DNA of 64,000 nt. Origin: Saprospiraceae bacterium. Lineage in GTDB: Bacteria > Bacteroidota > Bacteroidia > Chitinophagales > Saprospiraceae. The stretch covers positions 1-64,000 of the forward strand of contig JADJNW010000022.1 of assembly GCA_016714085.1 (NCBI GenBank), written 5' to 3'. A program made the translations under genes and the position numbers. The notes under the pieces were generated by a model. That model was given only the letters and a program-made list of their open reading frames with translations. It was not told the DNA's origin and searched no databases. This document shows positions 1 through 8,970 of the stretch, in pieces. Within the stretch, counting starts at the first letter, position 1. Each line of letters opens with the position of its first letter.

Positions 1-1
1 T

Positions 2-1811
2 ATTGATAATATTGCCCCCACTATTGTTTGCCCAGGCGATATTACAGTGGCCAATGATCCAGGCGCTTGTGGCGCTATTCTTGACTTTACTGATCAGATA
101 ATTGCCAAAGATAATTGTTCCTATACCTTGACTTATTCCAAGAATCCAGGTTCATTTTTTGATATAGGCACAACGCCTGTAACGATCACCATCACCGATC
201 TCTCTGGCAATTCTAAATCTTGTACATTCAATATCATCGTGGAAGATCGAGAAGCCCCAAAAACACTTCCTCTTGCGCCTATTCAAATCAGTTGTGATGC
301 TTCTACCGATCCAAACAATACAGGCATTGCGTCCTTTTCTGATAATTGCGGTATAATTAATATTGGTTTTTCAGATAGGATCGTACCCGGTACCTGTGCA
401 GATGATTATGCCATTCTGAGAACCTGGAGCGCTTCTGATGCAGCTGGTAATACCACTAGTTTTGTTCAGGAAATTACTATCCTGCCGGATAGAATTTTAC
501 CAATCTGTACGAATTGTCCAAGTGATATCACGGTTTCTTGTGAAAGTATTCCTGATTTTCCCAATTTAATTGCAACGGACAATTGCGATCCAAATCCTGC
601 AATTGATATTTCGCAAACCAGTACTCAAAAATTAGATAGGAGTTGCCAAGAATTTGCCTACGAGATCACTCGAACGTTCACAATTACAGATCGCTGCGGC
701 AATGCCAGTGTTTACAAGCAAATTATAACAGTAATAGATGAAACCGCGCCCATTATTACTTGTCCAGGGGATGTGACCGTAGATTGTCGAGATATCTATA
801 ACCTTGAAATTACTGGTATGGCAATAGCTACTGATAACTGCGATGCCAATCCAACTATTGAATACCAGGATGAAGTTGTTGCCGGCGATTGCGAATGGGA
901 ATGCACTGTGAAACGAACCTGGATGGCAACAGACGCCTGTGGGAACAGCTCTAGCTGTGTGCAAACGATCATCCGTACAGCCGTAGGCTTAGTAAAAACA
1001 GCATTAGGAGAGGCCCAATTAAATTGGGTGTAGATAGACCTTACCCATCCGATAACTCGGATAATTTTTTGTACATCAGTGCCGAAGCGGCACAATGTAT
1101 TGTTGATTGGTTACCGGGTGCAGGTGGTGCTCCTCATGTCATTCCAAATGGGCATTATATTGTAGATGGCAGTGATTGCACGTCTTATGAAGGACTGCTT
1201 GATGAAAATGGAAAGATAACGAACTCGATGTTATCCGAAATGTTGATTTTGGCTATTAACTTGAGATTAAATCCTGATATGGTTGATATACCACTAAAAG
1301 AATTGGAATGTACTTTCCATCCGATTATTTATCAGCATATGCGCGGCACGCCTACTATTGGCAAAATGTACACGGTAGGGATTAACTATCTTGGCAATGT
1401 CTATGGCCCAAATCATCAGCCATTTTTCAGAGACGCTATCCGTTGTATCAATGGTACTTTTAAGGATAAATGCGCGCCAACAGATACAAACAGTCAATCT
1501 GTTACCTCCAGCGCTACAAACAGAGCAGTATTGCCAGTGGTATCGACACCACGGGTTAATAAAATATTGAATATTTATCCGAACCCCACGTCAGGTGTGT
1601 TCTATCTGGATTTGAGTGAATTCGCAGCACAATCCGCATTAGTCAGGATTTACAATATCCAAGGAAAAATTATCAGCGAACAAAATTGGAAGGAAGCGCC
1701 AACAGCCCAATTTCATTCAATTTGCAAGAGCAACCCGCTGGTATTTATTTAGTAAAAATGCTTATCGGAGGTGATAGGGTTATTACAAGTAAAGTAATTG
1801 TAGGGAATTAA
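2..1811 (+). CDS. Secreted HYR-repeat protein with T9SS type A sorting domain, 5' partial, two frameshifts
   Basis: The reading frame is open from the first bases, so the start lies outside the window. The first segment (to the stop at 1031-1033) holds about four HYR-like beta-sandwich modules, visible as APTIVCPGDITV, CPSDITVSC and APIITCPGDVTVDC. Near 985-996 the frame must shift by one base: a missing T would give GFSKNSI in place of the GYWKN-type motif common after such repeats. The second segment runs from about 1000 through a Cys-containing domain (GVDRPYPSDNSDNF onward) to a Por secretion tail that starts with IYPNPTSG. A second shift near 1715-1725 restores LQEQPAGIYLVKM and the true stop at 1809-1811. 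The family is exported by Sec and then by the type IX system to the cell surface, probably as an adhesin or matrix protein. Both breaks may be sequencing errors. Confidence 0.82.
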
Positions 1812-1841
1812 TGTTTTGTTGATCAATTTATTATAAATATT

Positions 1842-1880
1842 AAGCCTGAGGCGATACACAATCCCTCAGGCTTCTTTCTT
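1842..1880 (+). terminator. Rho-independent terminator after the HYR gene
   Basis: A perfect 10-bp stem (AAGCCTGAGG at 1842-1851, CCTCAGGCTT at 1864-1873) with a 12-nt loop is followed by a T-rich run (CTTTCTTT). It lies 31 nt after the restored stop codon of the HYR gene, which independently supports 1811 as the true gene end. Confidence 0.8.
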
Positions 1881-2078
1881 TAAAATATTTTTTCCTTTTT
1901 ATACTTGCTCCTTATTATAAAAATCGCTATTATTGTAGAGCGAATTATATTATACAGTATTATTCTTTTTTTCTTACCCAAACAAGACAAACACTTCTTC
2001 ATTAGGCTATTTTCGATAGGTATATATCCTATCGAGGTGTTATTATTGATTTTATAATAGCTGAAAATATAATGCATC

Positions 2079-2519
2079 ATGGACTTACCTTTTGATCCTG
2101 ACAAGCTTCCAACGCCAGAGCAGATGGAAGAAATAACAGAAGCGATGGAGGGGCTGAACCTCTTTCTGAAAGAAACGCATCAGCAAATCATCGAGGATAA
2201 AATTAATTTCCTAACAGCGGGCGGTACGACGCAAGAATTTGAAGCTGCATATTATGCCCGACAAGCTACAACGAAGCAGGTGCTTGAAAAACTAAAATCC
2301 GAGCTCAATTCCTTTTGGGAGGTGATGGAAGATGTGGAGTATGCCGTAGACATTTATAGATTTGAACGCGCGAAAATCGTACACGAGGCGCTGCGCGAGG
2401 CCAGCAAAACGGATCCTTCGCTAAAGGAAATTGTAGCAAAAATGGATGCTATGTACGAAGATGCCATGCGCGAACAGGAGGAGGAGGATGCTGCCGAAGC
2501 AAAAGGGCTTGATGGCTAG
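2079..2519 (+). CDS. Small acidic coiled-coil protein, tandem paralogue 1
   Basis: This 146-residue cytosolic protein has no signal peptide, membrane segment or family I recognise. It is rich in Glu, Lys and Gln and predicted to be almost entirely helical; heptad-like stretches fall around residues 15-50 and 60-95. It starts MDLPFDPDKLPTPEQMEE and ends in an acidic tail (EQEEEDAAEAKG). A second copy of the same gene follows at 2606-3047 and shares the N-terminus, the central ERAKI.HEA.REASKT block and the acidic tail. The start is set by the match to that paralogue. Function is unknown; a tandem duplicate with conserved ends suggests a small structural or partner protein. Confidence 0.6.
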   Translation: MDLPFDPDKLPTPEQMEEITEAMEGLNLFLKETHQQIIEDKINFLTAGGTTQEFEAAYYARQATTKQVLEKLKSELNSFWEVMEDVEYAVDIYRFERAKIVHEALREASKTDPSLKEIVAKMDAMYEDAMREQEEEDAAEAKGLDG

Positions 2520-2605
2520 ATGTTCTCGTCGAATTTCCGAAGGGACTTAGTGATACTAAATACTATTGATATGTAATTATTTTTTACAACTCAAAAATAT
2601 TACAG

Positions 2606-3047
2606 ATGACGGACTTACCTTTTGATTATGAACCGCTAACGCCGGAGGATATGGAAGAAATAGATGAAGCGCTCCAAGGCCTGGAGGAACTTGTGCTGAA
2701 TAAACGGCAGCAAATCATGGAGGATAAAGTAAACTTCATGGCGGCCGGGGTGGTATGACCCAGGAATATGAAGCGGTATATCGCCAGCAAAAGCGGCTGA
2801 AATTCAAATGCTAGATAAAATGGAAAGTCAAATATCGGATCTCACGCAAAAAATAGAAGACACCCTGTTGGTGCTGAATGCACGTCTCTTTGAACGAGCA
2901 AAAATGATTCATCAGGCTATGCGTGAAGCCAGTAAAACCAATCCTGATCCTTCCCTGAAAGAAATGGTGCAGGAGTTGGATGCTTTGTACAAGGATGCGC
3001 TGCGCGAACAGGAGGAAAAAGATAACACCCAAGCAATAGATGATTAG
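2606..3047 (+). pseudogene. Tandem paralogue 2 of the coiled-coil protein, two frameshifts
   Basis: It begins at 2606 with MTDLPFDYEPLTPEDMEE, clearly homologous to the gene at 2079. The frame closes early in ...FMAAGVV at 2756-2758. One base in the G-run near 2745-2750 restores GGMTQEYEAVYRQQK, matching GGTTQEFEAAYYARQ of copy 1. A missing A in the A-run near 2793-2797 then restores AAEIQMLDKMES and the intact 3' part (readable on its own from 2808 to the stop at 3047). The product would be about 147 residues. Both breaks are in homopolymers, so consensus errors are as likely as real decay. Function is unknown. Confidence 0.65.
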
Positions 3048-3068
3048 ATGTTCCCGACACTAATTTTA

Positions 3069-3788
3069 TTATTCTTTAGGATATGTAAAGAAGGTATCTT
3101 GAATATCTATGTTTAATTTAATTACTTCAAGTGTAATCTTTTGGGTGGTTTCTCCTCCAATTTTAACCTCCAGGAAAAAAGGCATCATTAAACCTTCCAC
3201 TTCCTGATAGTCACTGAAATAGGTTTCTGTCATCTGTCCCTTAGCTTGTCCAGAAGTGATGGGCGACTGCATCATGATAGGAATGAAATATTCCTTGTCG
3301 AAGAAATAGTTTTCGATATCCCCATTCTTTTTGGTCAATTTAACTTTAAAAGTCGCAGTTCCCTCAACTTCTTCCTCTCCAAGTAGCTCAACCGCACTCC
3401 CTTTTTGCTGATAGTCGATAAAGGGACTTTCAAATTCTTGATTTTTCATTTCCTGTGCCATCTCATCGGGCACAGGTTGTGCTTCCGGGCCGGTGGCAAA
3501 AGGATTGATCCACCAAGCAGTGGTGCCGTCGTAGGCCTGAATGATTTTTTGCCCTTGAACATCGACATCAACCCGCTGTTTGTTTGGCGTTTTGGCAGTT
3601 ATAACGCCTGAAAATTCCATCGGCCCCATTGAGATTTTACCTACCATCTGGGTAGTTTTCAGGGCACGCCATTTTTCCAGCCCTCCTATATTTTCAAAAT
3701 AGTGGTTTAAAATTTCATCAATGCTTTGAGCTGAAAGGGAAAAGGTAGCGATGAACGTGACCATCAGAATGAGGAGTCTTTTTAGCAT
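3069..3788 (-). CDS. Periplasmic LolA-like outer-membrane lipoprotein-sorting protein
   Basis: The 239-residue product begins with a Sec signal peptide (MLKRLLILMVTFIATFSLSA) and continues with a LolA/LolB-type half-barrel pattern: IDEILNHYFENIGGLEKWRALK, then alternating strands such as KISMGPMEFSG, and AYDGTTAWWINPF, a hallmark of the Bacteroidota LolA-like group. It probably binds acyl chains in the periplasm. It is not the classic lolA, which usually sits next to ftsK, so lipoprotein carriage is inferred. It is transcribed alone and converges with the small paralogues at 2079-3047. Confidence 0.7.
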   Translation of the reverse strand: MLKRLLILMVTFIATFSLSAQSIDEILNHYFENIGGLEKWRALKTTQMVGKISMGPMEFSGVITAKTPNKQRVDVDVQGQKIIQAYDGTTAWWINPFATGPEAQPVPDEMAQEMKNQEFESPFIDYQQKGSAVELLGEEEVEGTATFKVKLTKKNGDIENYFFDKEYFIPIMMQSPITSGQAKGQMTETYFSDYQEVEGLMMPFFLEVKIGGETTQKITLEVIKLNIDIQDTFFTYPKE

Positions 3789-3935
3789 GATTGGTTTTTT
3801 GGGAGCTAAAAATAGGCAAAAAACTGGAAAGGATTATTTGATTATTTTCTGATCTTTAATGACTTGCAATAAATAACCGTCTGGTAATTTTATTATATTC
3901 AGTGAATTTTTTAACAAAAACCTAAAACCATTCCT

Positions 3936-4226
3936 ATGGCTCAAGTCCAACGCACGAAAATCGTTAAAGCAGGTGATTGGCGAACCCTGGAATCAGGGTG
4001 GAATACTACTTTTACTTGTAGATTCGTAAGTCCTGCTGGTGCACAAATCAAAATTCGCTATGGCGGTGGCTGGATATTTGGAAAAGACAGCCAAAAGCAA
4101 ACACTGGATGGCGTTCGCACGAAAGATTTAAAAGTAGGAAAGGCAAGCCTGGTCTATGCAAGAGTGCAGATGAAAGTACAACAAGATAGTGAAGTGACGT
4201 ATTTGTATATTGTGGAAGGTCCATAA
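3936..4226 (+). CDS. Small hypothetical protein, 96 residues
   Basis: I do not recognise the family. The protein has no signal peptide or membrane segment and looks mostly beta: alternating hydrophobic residues, many aromatics and Gly (AGDWRTLESGWNTTFTCRF, IRYGGGWIFG), and a high content of Lys and Arg. A compact beta-sandwich or barrel is likely. The ATG follows an AT-rich leader, and a strong hairpin (4237-4282) closes the unit, which supports a real short transcript. Neighbours are unrelated (a LolA-like gene and a peptidase, both on the other strand). Confidence 0.55.
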   Translation: MAQVQRTKIVKAGDWRTLESGWNTTFTCRFVSPAGAQIKIRYGGGWIFGKDSQKQTLDGVRTKDLKVGKASLVYARVQMKVQQDSEVTYLYIVEGP

Positions 4227-4236
4227 TTTCTAATAC

Positions 4237-4282
4237 ATGCTGTCGTCATGGTGTTCTAGAACAAATCCGATGACGACAGCAT
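4237..4282 (+). terminator. Convergent hairpin terminator
   Basis: A perfect 13-bp inverted repeat (ATGCTGTCGTCAT at 4237-4249 and its complement at 4270-4282) encloses a 20-nt loop, between the stop of the + gene at 4226 and the stop of the - gene at 4307. There is no long T-run on either side, so it may act in both directions with limited strength. Confidence 0.6.
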
Positions 4283-4306
4283 AAAATCGTTGGATGACTA
4301 TTATCC

Positions 4307-6202
4307 TCACGCGCGCGGGTCGCGTCTTGGCTTCAATTCATATTCCTTCGGTGGTTCTTTACCTAATAAATGTTTAGTAAAGAAATCCCAGCGGCGACGC
4401 ATCATGTAATAATTGTCTTGCCCAAAACCGTGCCGGGCATTTGGGAAAACGAGTAGATCAAAATCTTTATTGGCTTTCACGAGTGCATCTACAACCAGAT
4501 AGGTGTTGTACTCTGCTAATTGTTTGATGCCGGCGATTTGATCTTCCAAAGTATTGTCGGCCATATAGCCATAGCAAACGTCGTGGAAAGACTTCGAGCG
4601 ACCGGGATTACAAGTACCGTCGATTACTATAACAATCATACCCAATTCAGCAACTGCCTGATGATCAGAGCGAGAAGTAGAAAATGAACGGCTGCCAACT
4701 CCCCCACCCTGCGGCCCAGGATAAATGTAATTCACTACGGGATATTTTTTCTTCGGATCGAGATTGCTCGGTGTAAACATCAAACCATATAAATCCCATT
4801 TGCCATCGCGGGATTTGACAGTAACCGGGGTCGGCGGCTTCCAACCTGTTGCCAGCAAGCGAGAGATATCTGCTTTTTCAAGCGTAGCAATGAGTTTGCC
4901 ATTCATGTCGCGCAAGACTGCCACAGGAGGTACATTTGGCTTTGAATAAGAATCTACAAAATACTTATAATCAGGAGAAAACGTAAGCTGGTGATTGCCA
5001 TCTTCGGGTGTTAATAACTTCAAATTCTTGCCATCAAAATCGATGCGATAAAAATGACTAAAATAAGGATCGCGCCCTGCCTCTCGGCCGTTGGCTTCAA
5101 AGAACAAAACGCGGTTTTGCTCGTCTACTCTTAATAAGCGCGTGACAACGAAATTACCTTTCGTGATCTGATGTTTCAGTTTGCCAGTCGTTAAATCATA
5201 GAGATACAAATGCCCCCAATCGTCGCGCTCGGAATACCAGATAATTTCATTGGAGGCAGGCAAATAGCGCCAGTTGACCATGCCTCGGCCCGATTCGTAT
5301 TGCGTGGCAACGATTTCTTCCATCACATCGCGCACTTCGCCAGTCTTAGCATTGGCAATTCTCAATTTTGCTTCTTTGTGATCGCGCGAGCTTGACACAA
5401 AAGCCAGCGTTGAGCCATCAGGACTCCATACATTATCATCAAATGATCCAGAACAAGCAATATCATCGCAAAGCGTGCCACGACGCGGGTCGGGCGGTAG
5501 ATTCAAGCGAATAATTTTTGGTGCGTCCACTTCGATAATGACACGGTGAATTCTGATAATATCCTTGTCTTCTGGCAAAGGATATTTCCATGCCTCCAGC
5601 TTTGGCGTGCCCACATTGGTAGAAACAAGAAACATATCGCTCACATGGCGTTGGTCTTGCTGAAAAGTAGCAATTTTCCTGGAATCGGGCGACCAAAGTA
5701 ATATAGGGCGATCGCTTTTGCGCCAACCCGCATTATCAGTAGCGTAGCCAAAATTTTCAATACCATCAGTTGTCAATTGAGTTTCTTTTCCAGTAGCAAT
5801 ATCGCGTATCCATAAATTCCAATCACGAATAAAGGCAGATTTCTTACCATCGGGCGAAGTGGCATCATTGCGGCCACCTCTGCCTCTACCTTGGGGCTCT
5901 TCGGATGAAGATTGTGCACCCGGCACAAGTTTCTGTAAATCAGTATTGACTGTGCGTGAGCCATCAGCAGGATTAATCAATACGTATTCGCTTCCACTAG
6001 CGGTATAAACCCGATACCAGAATCTACCATCTGGCAGCCAGGTAGGGCGCACGCCCATGCGATCCACGAGCGAGGCGGTATTATAGCTAAGCATGTTTTC
6101 AGCGCGAGCGTAATCGTCTGTCGTCAAATTTTGCTGAGCGTAAAGACCCGTAATCGCCATGAACAAGAAAAGCGTACATTGGATAGTTAAGTGTTTTTTC
6201 AT
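4307..6202 (-). CDS. S9B dipeptidyl peptidase IV-like protein, catalytic core deleted
   Basis: The 631-residue product has a signal peptide (ending GLYAQQ) and an N-terminal DPP4 beta-propeller (about residues 40-460; for example DGKKSAFIRDWNLWIRDIA, LLWSPDSRKIATFQQD, VWSPDGSTLAFVSSSRD). A short alpha/beta hydrolase part follows (YPVVNYIYPGPQGGGVGSRS, SKSFHDV) and a C-terminal catalytic His in NARHGFG (about residue 591). Family members are about 720-750 residues long. Here the text jumps from GIKQLAE straight to YNTYLVVDAL at residues 564/565 (about 4507-4511), so roughly 95-100 codons are missing in frame. The lost part normally holds the nucleophile serine (GxSxGG) and the catalytic Asp. 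As written the protein cannot be a working peptidase. Either the deletion is real or repeat collapse or misassembly has occurred. The oxyanion-region sequence IDGTCNPGRSKSFHD also departs from the usual IDGxGTxxRSKxFHD. Confidence 0.88.
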   Translation of the reverse strand: MKKHLTIQCTLFLFMAITGLYAQQNLTTDDYARAENMLSYNTASLVDRMGVRPTWLPDGRFWYRVYTASGSEYVLINPADGSRTVNTDLQKLVPGAQSSSEEPQGRGRGGRNDATSPDGKKSAFIRDWNLWIRDIATGKETQLTTDGIENFGYATDNAGWRKSDRPILLWSPDSRKIATFQQDQRHVSDMFLVSTNVGTPKLEAWKYPLPEDKDIIRIHRVIIEVDAPKIIRLNLPPDPRRGTLCDDIACSGSFDDNVWSPDGSTLAFVSSSRDHKEAKLRIANAKTGEVRDVMEEIVATQYESGRGMVNWRYLPASNEIIWYSERDDWGHLYLYDLTTGKLKHQITKGNFVVTRLLRVDEQNRVLFFEANGREAGRDPYFSHFYRIDFDGKNLKLLTPEDGNHQLTFSPDYKYFVDSYSKPNVPPVAVLRDMNGKLIATLEKADISRLLATGWKPPTPVTVKSRDGKWDLYGLMFTPSNLDPKKKYPVVNYIYPGPQGGGVGSRSFSTSRSDHQAVAELGMIVIVIDGTCNPGRSKSFHDVCYGYMADNTLEDQIAGIKQLAEYNTYLVVDALVKANKDFDLLVFPNARHGFGQDNYYMMRRRWDFFTKHLLGKEPPKEYELKPRRDPRA

Positions 6203-6312
6203 ACGGAATCAATTTTAATTCAAAGATTAGAAGATTCTAAGCTTTAGACAGTTGATTGTATTTTTTTATTCTATCGAAAAATGAAATCATGCAATATTTT
6301 CACATAAAAATC

Positions 6313-6346
6313 AAAGACCCCTTCCGATTGCATCGAAAGAGGTCTT
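6313..6346 (-). terminator. Rho-independent terminator of the RRM gene
   Basis: Read on the minus strand, an imperfect hairpin (AAGACC/GGTCTT outer stem at 6314-6319 and 6341-6346, inner CTT/AAG and CG/CG pairs, loop ATTGCAT) is followed by TTTTT. It lies about 25 nt beyond the stop codon of the RRM protein. Confidence 0.75.
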
Positions 6347-6369
6347 GTAGCTGTATCGTTACTAACTAA

Positions 6370-6726
6370 TTAGTATCTGTTACGGTTGTAACCACCGCCA
6401 CCGCCGCCGTAGTTTCCACCACCGCCGCCACGGTTACCGCCACCGCCGCCGCCGCGATTGAAACCACCGCCACCACCGCGATTTTCACGTGGTTCAGCTT
6501 TCTTCACTACGATGGTATTGCCATCTAATTCGCTGTCGTTCAAATCATTGATTGCGTTCATTGCTTCGTCGTCATTGGGCATTTCCACAAAACCAAAGCC
6601 TTTTGATTTGCCAGAGAATTGGTCAGTAATAACCTTCGCAGAATCAACTGCGCCGTAAGCTTCGAAAGCTTCTTGTAAATCTTCAGACTGAGTGCTGAAA
6701 TTCAATTTTGCAACAAAAATGTTCAT
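6370..6726 (-). CDS. Single-RRM RNA-binding protein with Gly/Arg-rich tail
   Basis: The 118-residue product has one RNA recognition motif (about residues 1-80): RNP2 as IFVAKL at residues 3-8 and RNP1 as KGFGFVEM around residue 42. The tail after residue 82 is almost only Gly with Asn, Arg and Tyr (GGGGGFNRGGGGGG...YNRNRY). This is the common Bacteroidota and cyanobacterial RRM protein, which binds single-stranded RNA and is often cold-induced. The tail resembles RGG-type low-complexity regions that promote RNA binding or condensation. It is monocistronic: terminator at 6313-6346, and a leader of up to 315 nt upstream that may carry post-transcriptional control. Confidence 0.9.
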   Translation of the reverse strand: MNIFVAKLNFSTQSEDLQEAFEAYGAVDSAKVITDQFSGKSKGFGFVEMPNDDEAMNAINDLNDSELDGNTIVVKKAEPRENRGGGGGFNRGGGGGGNRGGGGGNYGGGGGGYNRNRY

Positions 6727-7041
6727 TAGAAAAAATTAAAAAGTGAAAAATAAATGTAAAATATGCTCTTGATCATCAGGTAAGTATAGCGAAGAATTCT
6801 TTAAGTCTTAAAGGAAAGGCGAAAAAAATAAGTTTGCTAAACTTGACATGATACTTATCATTTCTTTAAACCGCTGCAAAGATGCACAAAAAATACATAC
6901 AGTGCAACACATTAACGTCTTCTGGATCAAATAAGTTGTGTTTCTTCGCTAATCGATCCCTAATTATCCTGAATTGGGTTGCTCTATATGCCGCTTTAAT
7001 AAGAAAGTAATATCTTACGTTCATAACAAAAAGATAAACTC
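6727..7041. other. Intergenic region between divergent genes
   Basis: About 315 nt separate the RRM gene (minus) and the Gfo/Idh gene (plus). It is AT-rich with A-runs next to the RRM start. I see no ORF, tRNA or strong hairpin. A long leader for the RRM mRNA is plausible by analogy with cold-shock genes, but the sequence alone does not prove it. Confidence 0.4.
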
Positions 7042-8165
7042 ATGCATCCTTTCATTTTACACATTTTATTATGCCTTCTCTTTGTGAATACGTCTCTTAT
7101 AGCACAAGATACCAAAGCCGACAAACCGCTTCGCGTGGGCGTTGTAGGCTTGGTACATACGCATGTACACTGGATATTGGGTCGAGAAGATCGGGGTGAT
7201 ATTGAAATTGTGGGCATCGTAGAACCCAACCGCGATCTGGCAGAACGCTACGCCAAACAGCATGGCTATAATATGAATATTGTATTTAATACGATCGAAG
7301 AGATGGTAGCCAAAACCAAGCCGGAAGCGGTTACTGCCTTTAATAGCATTCATGATCAATTAAAAGTGGTAGAATACTGCGCGCCGCGCGGCATTCATCT
7401 CATGGTAGAAAAGCCCTTGGCGGTAAGCGTAAAACACGCTAAAAAAATGATTGCGCTTGCTAAAAAACATGATATTTTATTATTAACTAATTATGAAACC
7501 AGTTGGTACGGCAGTAACCACAAGGCTTTCCAATTAATTAATGAAGATTATAAAATTGGTGATATTCGCAGAATTGTTTTTCATACCGGGCATCAAGGGC
7601 CGATTGAAATTGGTTGTAATATAGAATTCCTGGAATGGCTGACCGACCCTGTCTTGAATGGCGCTGGCGCTTTGACCGATTTTGGTTGCTATGGTGCAAA
7701 TCTCGCCACCTGGTTTATGCAAGGCGTTGAACCTGAGACCGTTACTTGCATTACGCAGCAAATTAAACCCAATATGTATCCAAAAGTAGACGACGACGCA
7801 ACGATCATTCTTACTTATCCCAAAACCCAAGTCATTATTCAGGCATCCTGGAATTGCCCTATGGCCGCAAGGATATGGAAGTATATGGAAAACAAGGCTT
7901 TATACATTGCTTAAATGGTACAGATATGTTACTAATGGAGGAGGAGAAAAAAGGAAAGGAAACTTTGAAAGCGGAGCCTTTACCTTTGAGTATGAACGAT
8001 CCTTTCGCTTATCTGTCGGGCGTTATAAAAGGTGAAATAAAAATGAAACCTTATGATGTATCTGCGATGGATAATAATGAAATTGTAATAAAAATCCTGG
8101 AAGCTGCCAAACACGCTGCCAAAACAGGAAAAACAGTGGTTTGGAAAGAGTTTTATAAATCCTGA
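7042..8165 (+). CDS. Exported Gfo/Idh/MocA-family oxidoreductase (one frameshift)
   Basis: The protein starts with a Sec-type signal peptide (HPFILHILLCLLFVNTSLIAQ), then a Rossmann domain (LRVGVVGLVHTHVHWI, EIVGIVEPNRDLAERY) with the family motif EKPLA near residue 130, and a C-terminal alpha/beta domain (GAGALTDFGCYGANLATWF). The usual GxGxxG is replaced by a GVVGLVHTH version. The frame breaks near 7853-7855: one missing G turns WNWPYGRKDMEVYG into an early stop at 7914, and the rest continues in another frame to 8165. The restored product is about 374 residues. Such enzymes oxidise or reduce sugars or sugar-like substrates with bound NAD(P); the substrate is unknown. Export by Sec without a twin-arginine motif is unusual for a cofactor-binding enzyme. 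Confidence 0.85.
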
Positions 8166-8221
8166 TTTTATAATAACTACATTTTCTTGTTAATATAGTG
8201 TATTTAACGATGCCTTTTTTT

Positions 8222-8267
8222 AACACATAGGCACATAGATTTCAAAAACACTATGTGCCTATGTGTT
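8222..8267. repeat. 17-bp perfect inverted repeat, probable bidirectional terminator
   Basis: AACACATAGGCACATAG (8222-8238) and its exact complement (8251-8267) form a 17-bp stem with a 12-nt loop, preceded by a T-run. It lies between the convergent stops of the Gfo/Idh gene (8165) and the TetR gene (8325). The word-like short pattern (acatag, gcacatag) is a style seen in other spacers of this window. Confidence 0.7.
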
Positions 8268-8324
8268 GGGTAAAGTCATAAGGGTTGCGCATTTGGTTTG
8301 CAATAAGCTTTTGTTACAAAGTAT

Positions 8325-8948
8325 TCAGCTAAATTGTGGAAATAATTCTTTATATAAACTTTGCCCTTTTTTAGTCAATAGCGGTAGAAATTCACTAATG
8401 TAAATGCGATAATAATGCCGAATCGCTTCCTCCGGCGTGCCGTCGAAATGAATTTCAGCATGAGGAATCCAGCTATCCGCGTTCACCAGCATGCGTTCCG
8501 CCAGATTTTCATAATGATGAGGCACAGGCGCAGGTACGAACCAACCTTTAGCAACCATGTTTTGAAATAATTGTAAAAATTGCTGTTGCCGGAATTTCAT
8601 TAATTCTCGATAAGCCGCTTGTATCTGCGGTATCCGCCGCATAATGCGCACAAAATCAAGCATTAAAAATTTATATCGATATAATATCCGAAATCCCCGC
8701 TCGCCAATGCGCAATAACAATTCCAATTCCGACGAAGGCTCCAGCGCTTGTGCTGTCTGCTCGTTCATTTCACCAACAATTTTCTGATATAAAGCAAGAA
8801 TAATCGCATCCGTATTCGGAAAATGATAGCATAAATTGCCATGACTAATGCCCACCTCCTGCGCTATACTCCGCACCGTTACTGCATCCGTGCCAAGTTC
8901 GTTAAATTGCTTCAAAGCCACTTCCAGGATTTTTTCTTTCGTATCCAT
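8325..8948 (-). CDS. TetR-family transcriptional regulator
   Basis: The 207-residue protein starts MDTKEKILEVALKQFNELG and carries a TetR N-terminal helix-turn-helix (about residues 25-45, VTVRSIAQEVGISHGNLCYH), followed by an all-helical ligand-binding domain rich in Leu and Arg. The divergent spacer contains two palindromes (8971-8988 and 8999-9016) that fit its likely operators. The probable targets are its own gene and the membrane genes at 9027-9622. The inducer is unknown. Confidence 0.88.
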   Translation of the reverse strand: MDTKEKILEVALKQFNELGTDAVTVRSIAQEVGISHGNLCYHFPNTDAIILALYQKIVGEMNEQTAQALEPSSELELLLRIGERGFRILYRYKFLMLDFVRIMRRIPQIQAAYRELMKFRQQQFLQLFQNMVAKGWFVPAPVPHHYENLAERMLVNADSWIPHAEIHFDGTPEEAIRHYYRIYISEFLPLLTKKGQSLYKELFPQFS

Positions 8949-8970
8949 GAGATAAAGGTAAAAAAAATCA

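Noticed and set aside
6370..6480. Gly-rich repeat as a possible microsatellite or CRISPR-like array
   Set aside because: The short CCGCCACCG-type repeats are simply the codons of the RGG-like tail of the RRM protein; no spacers are present.
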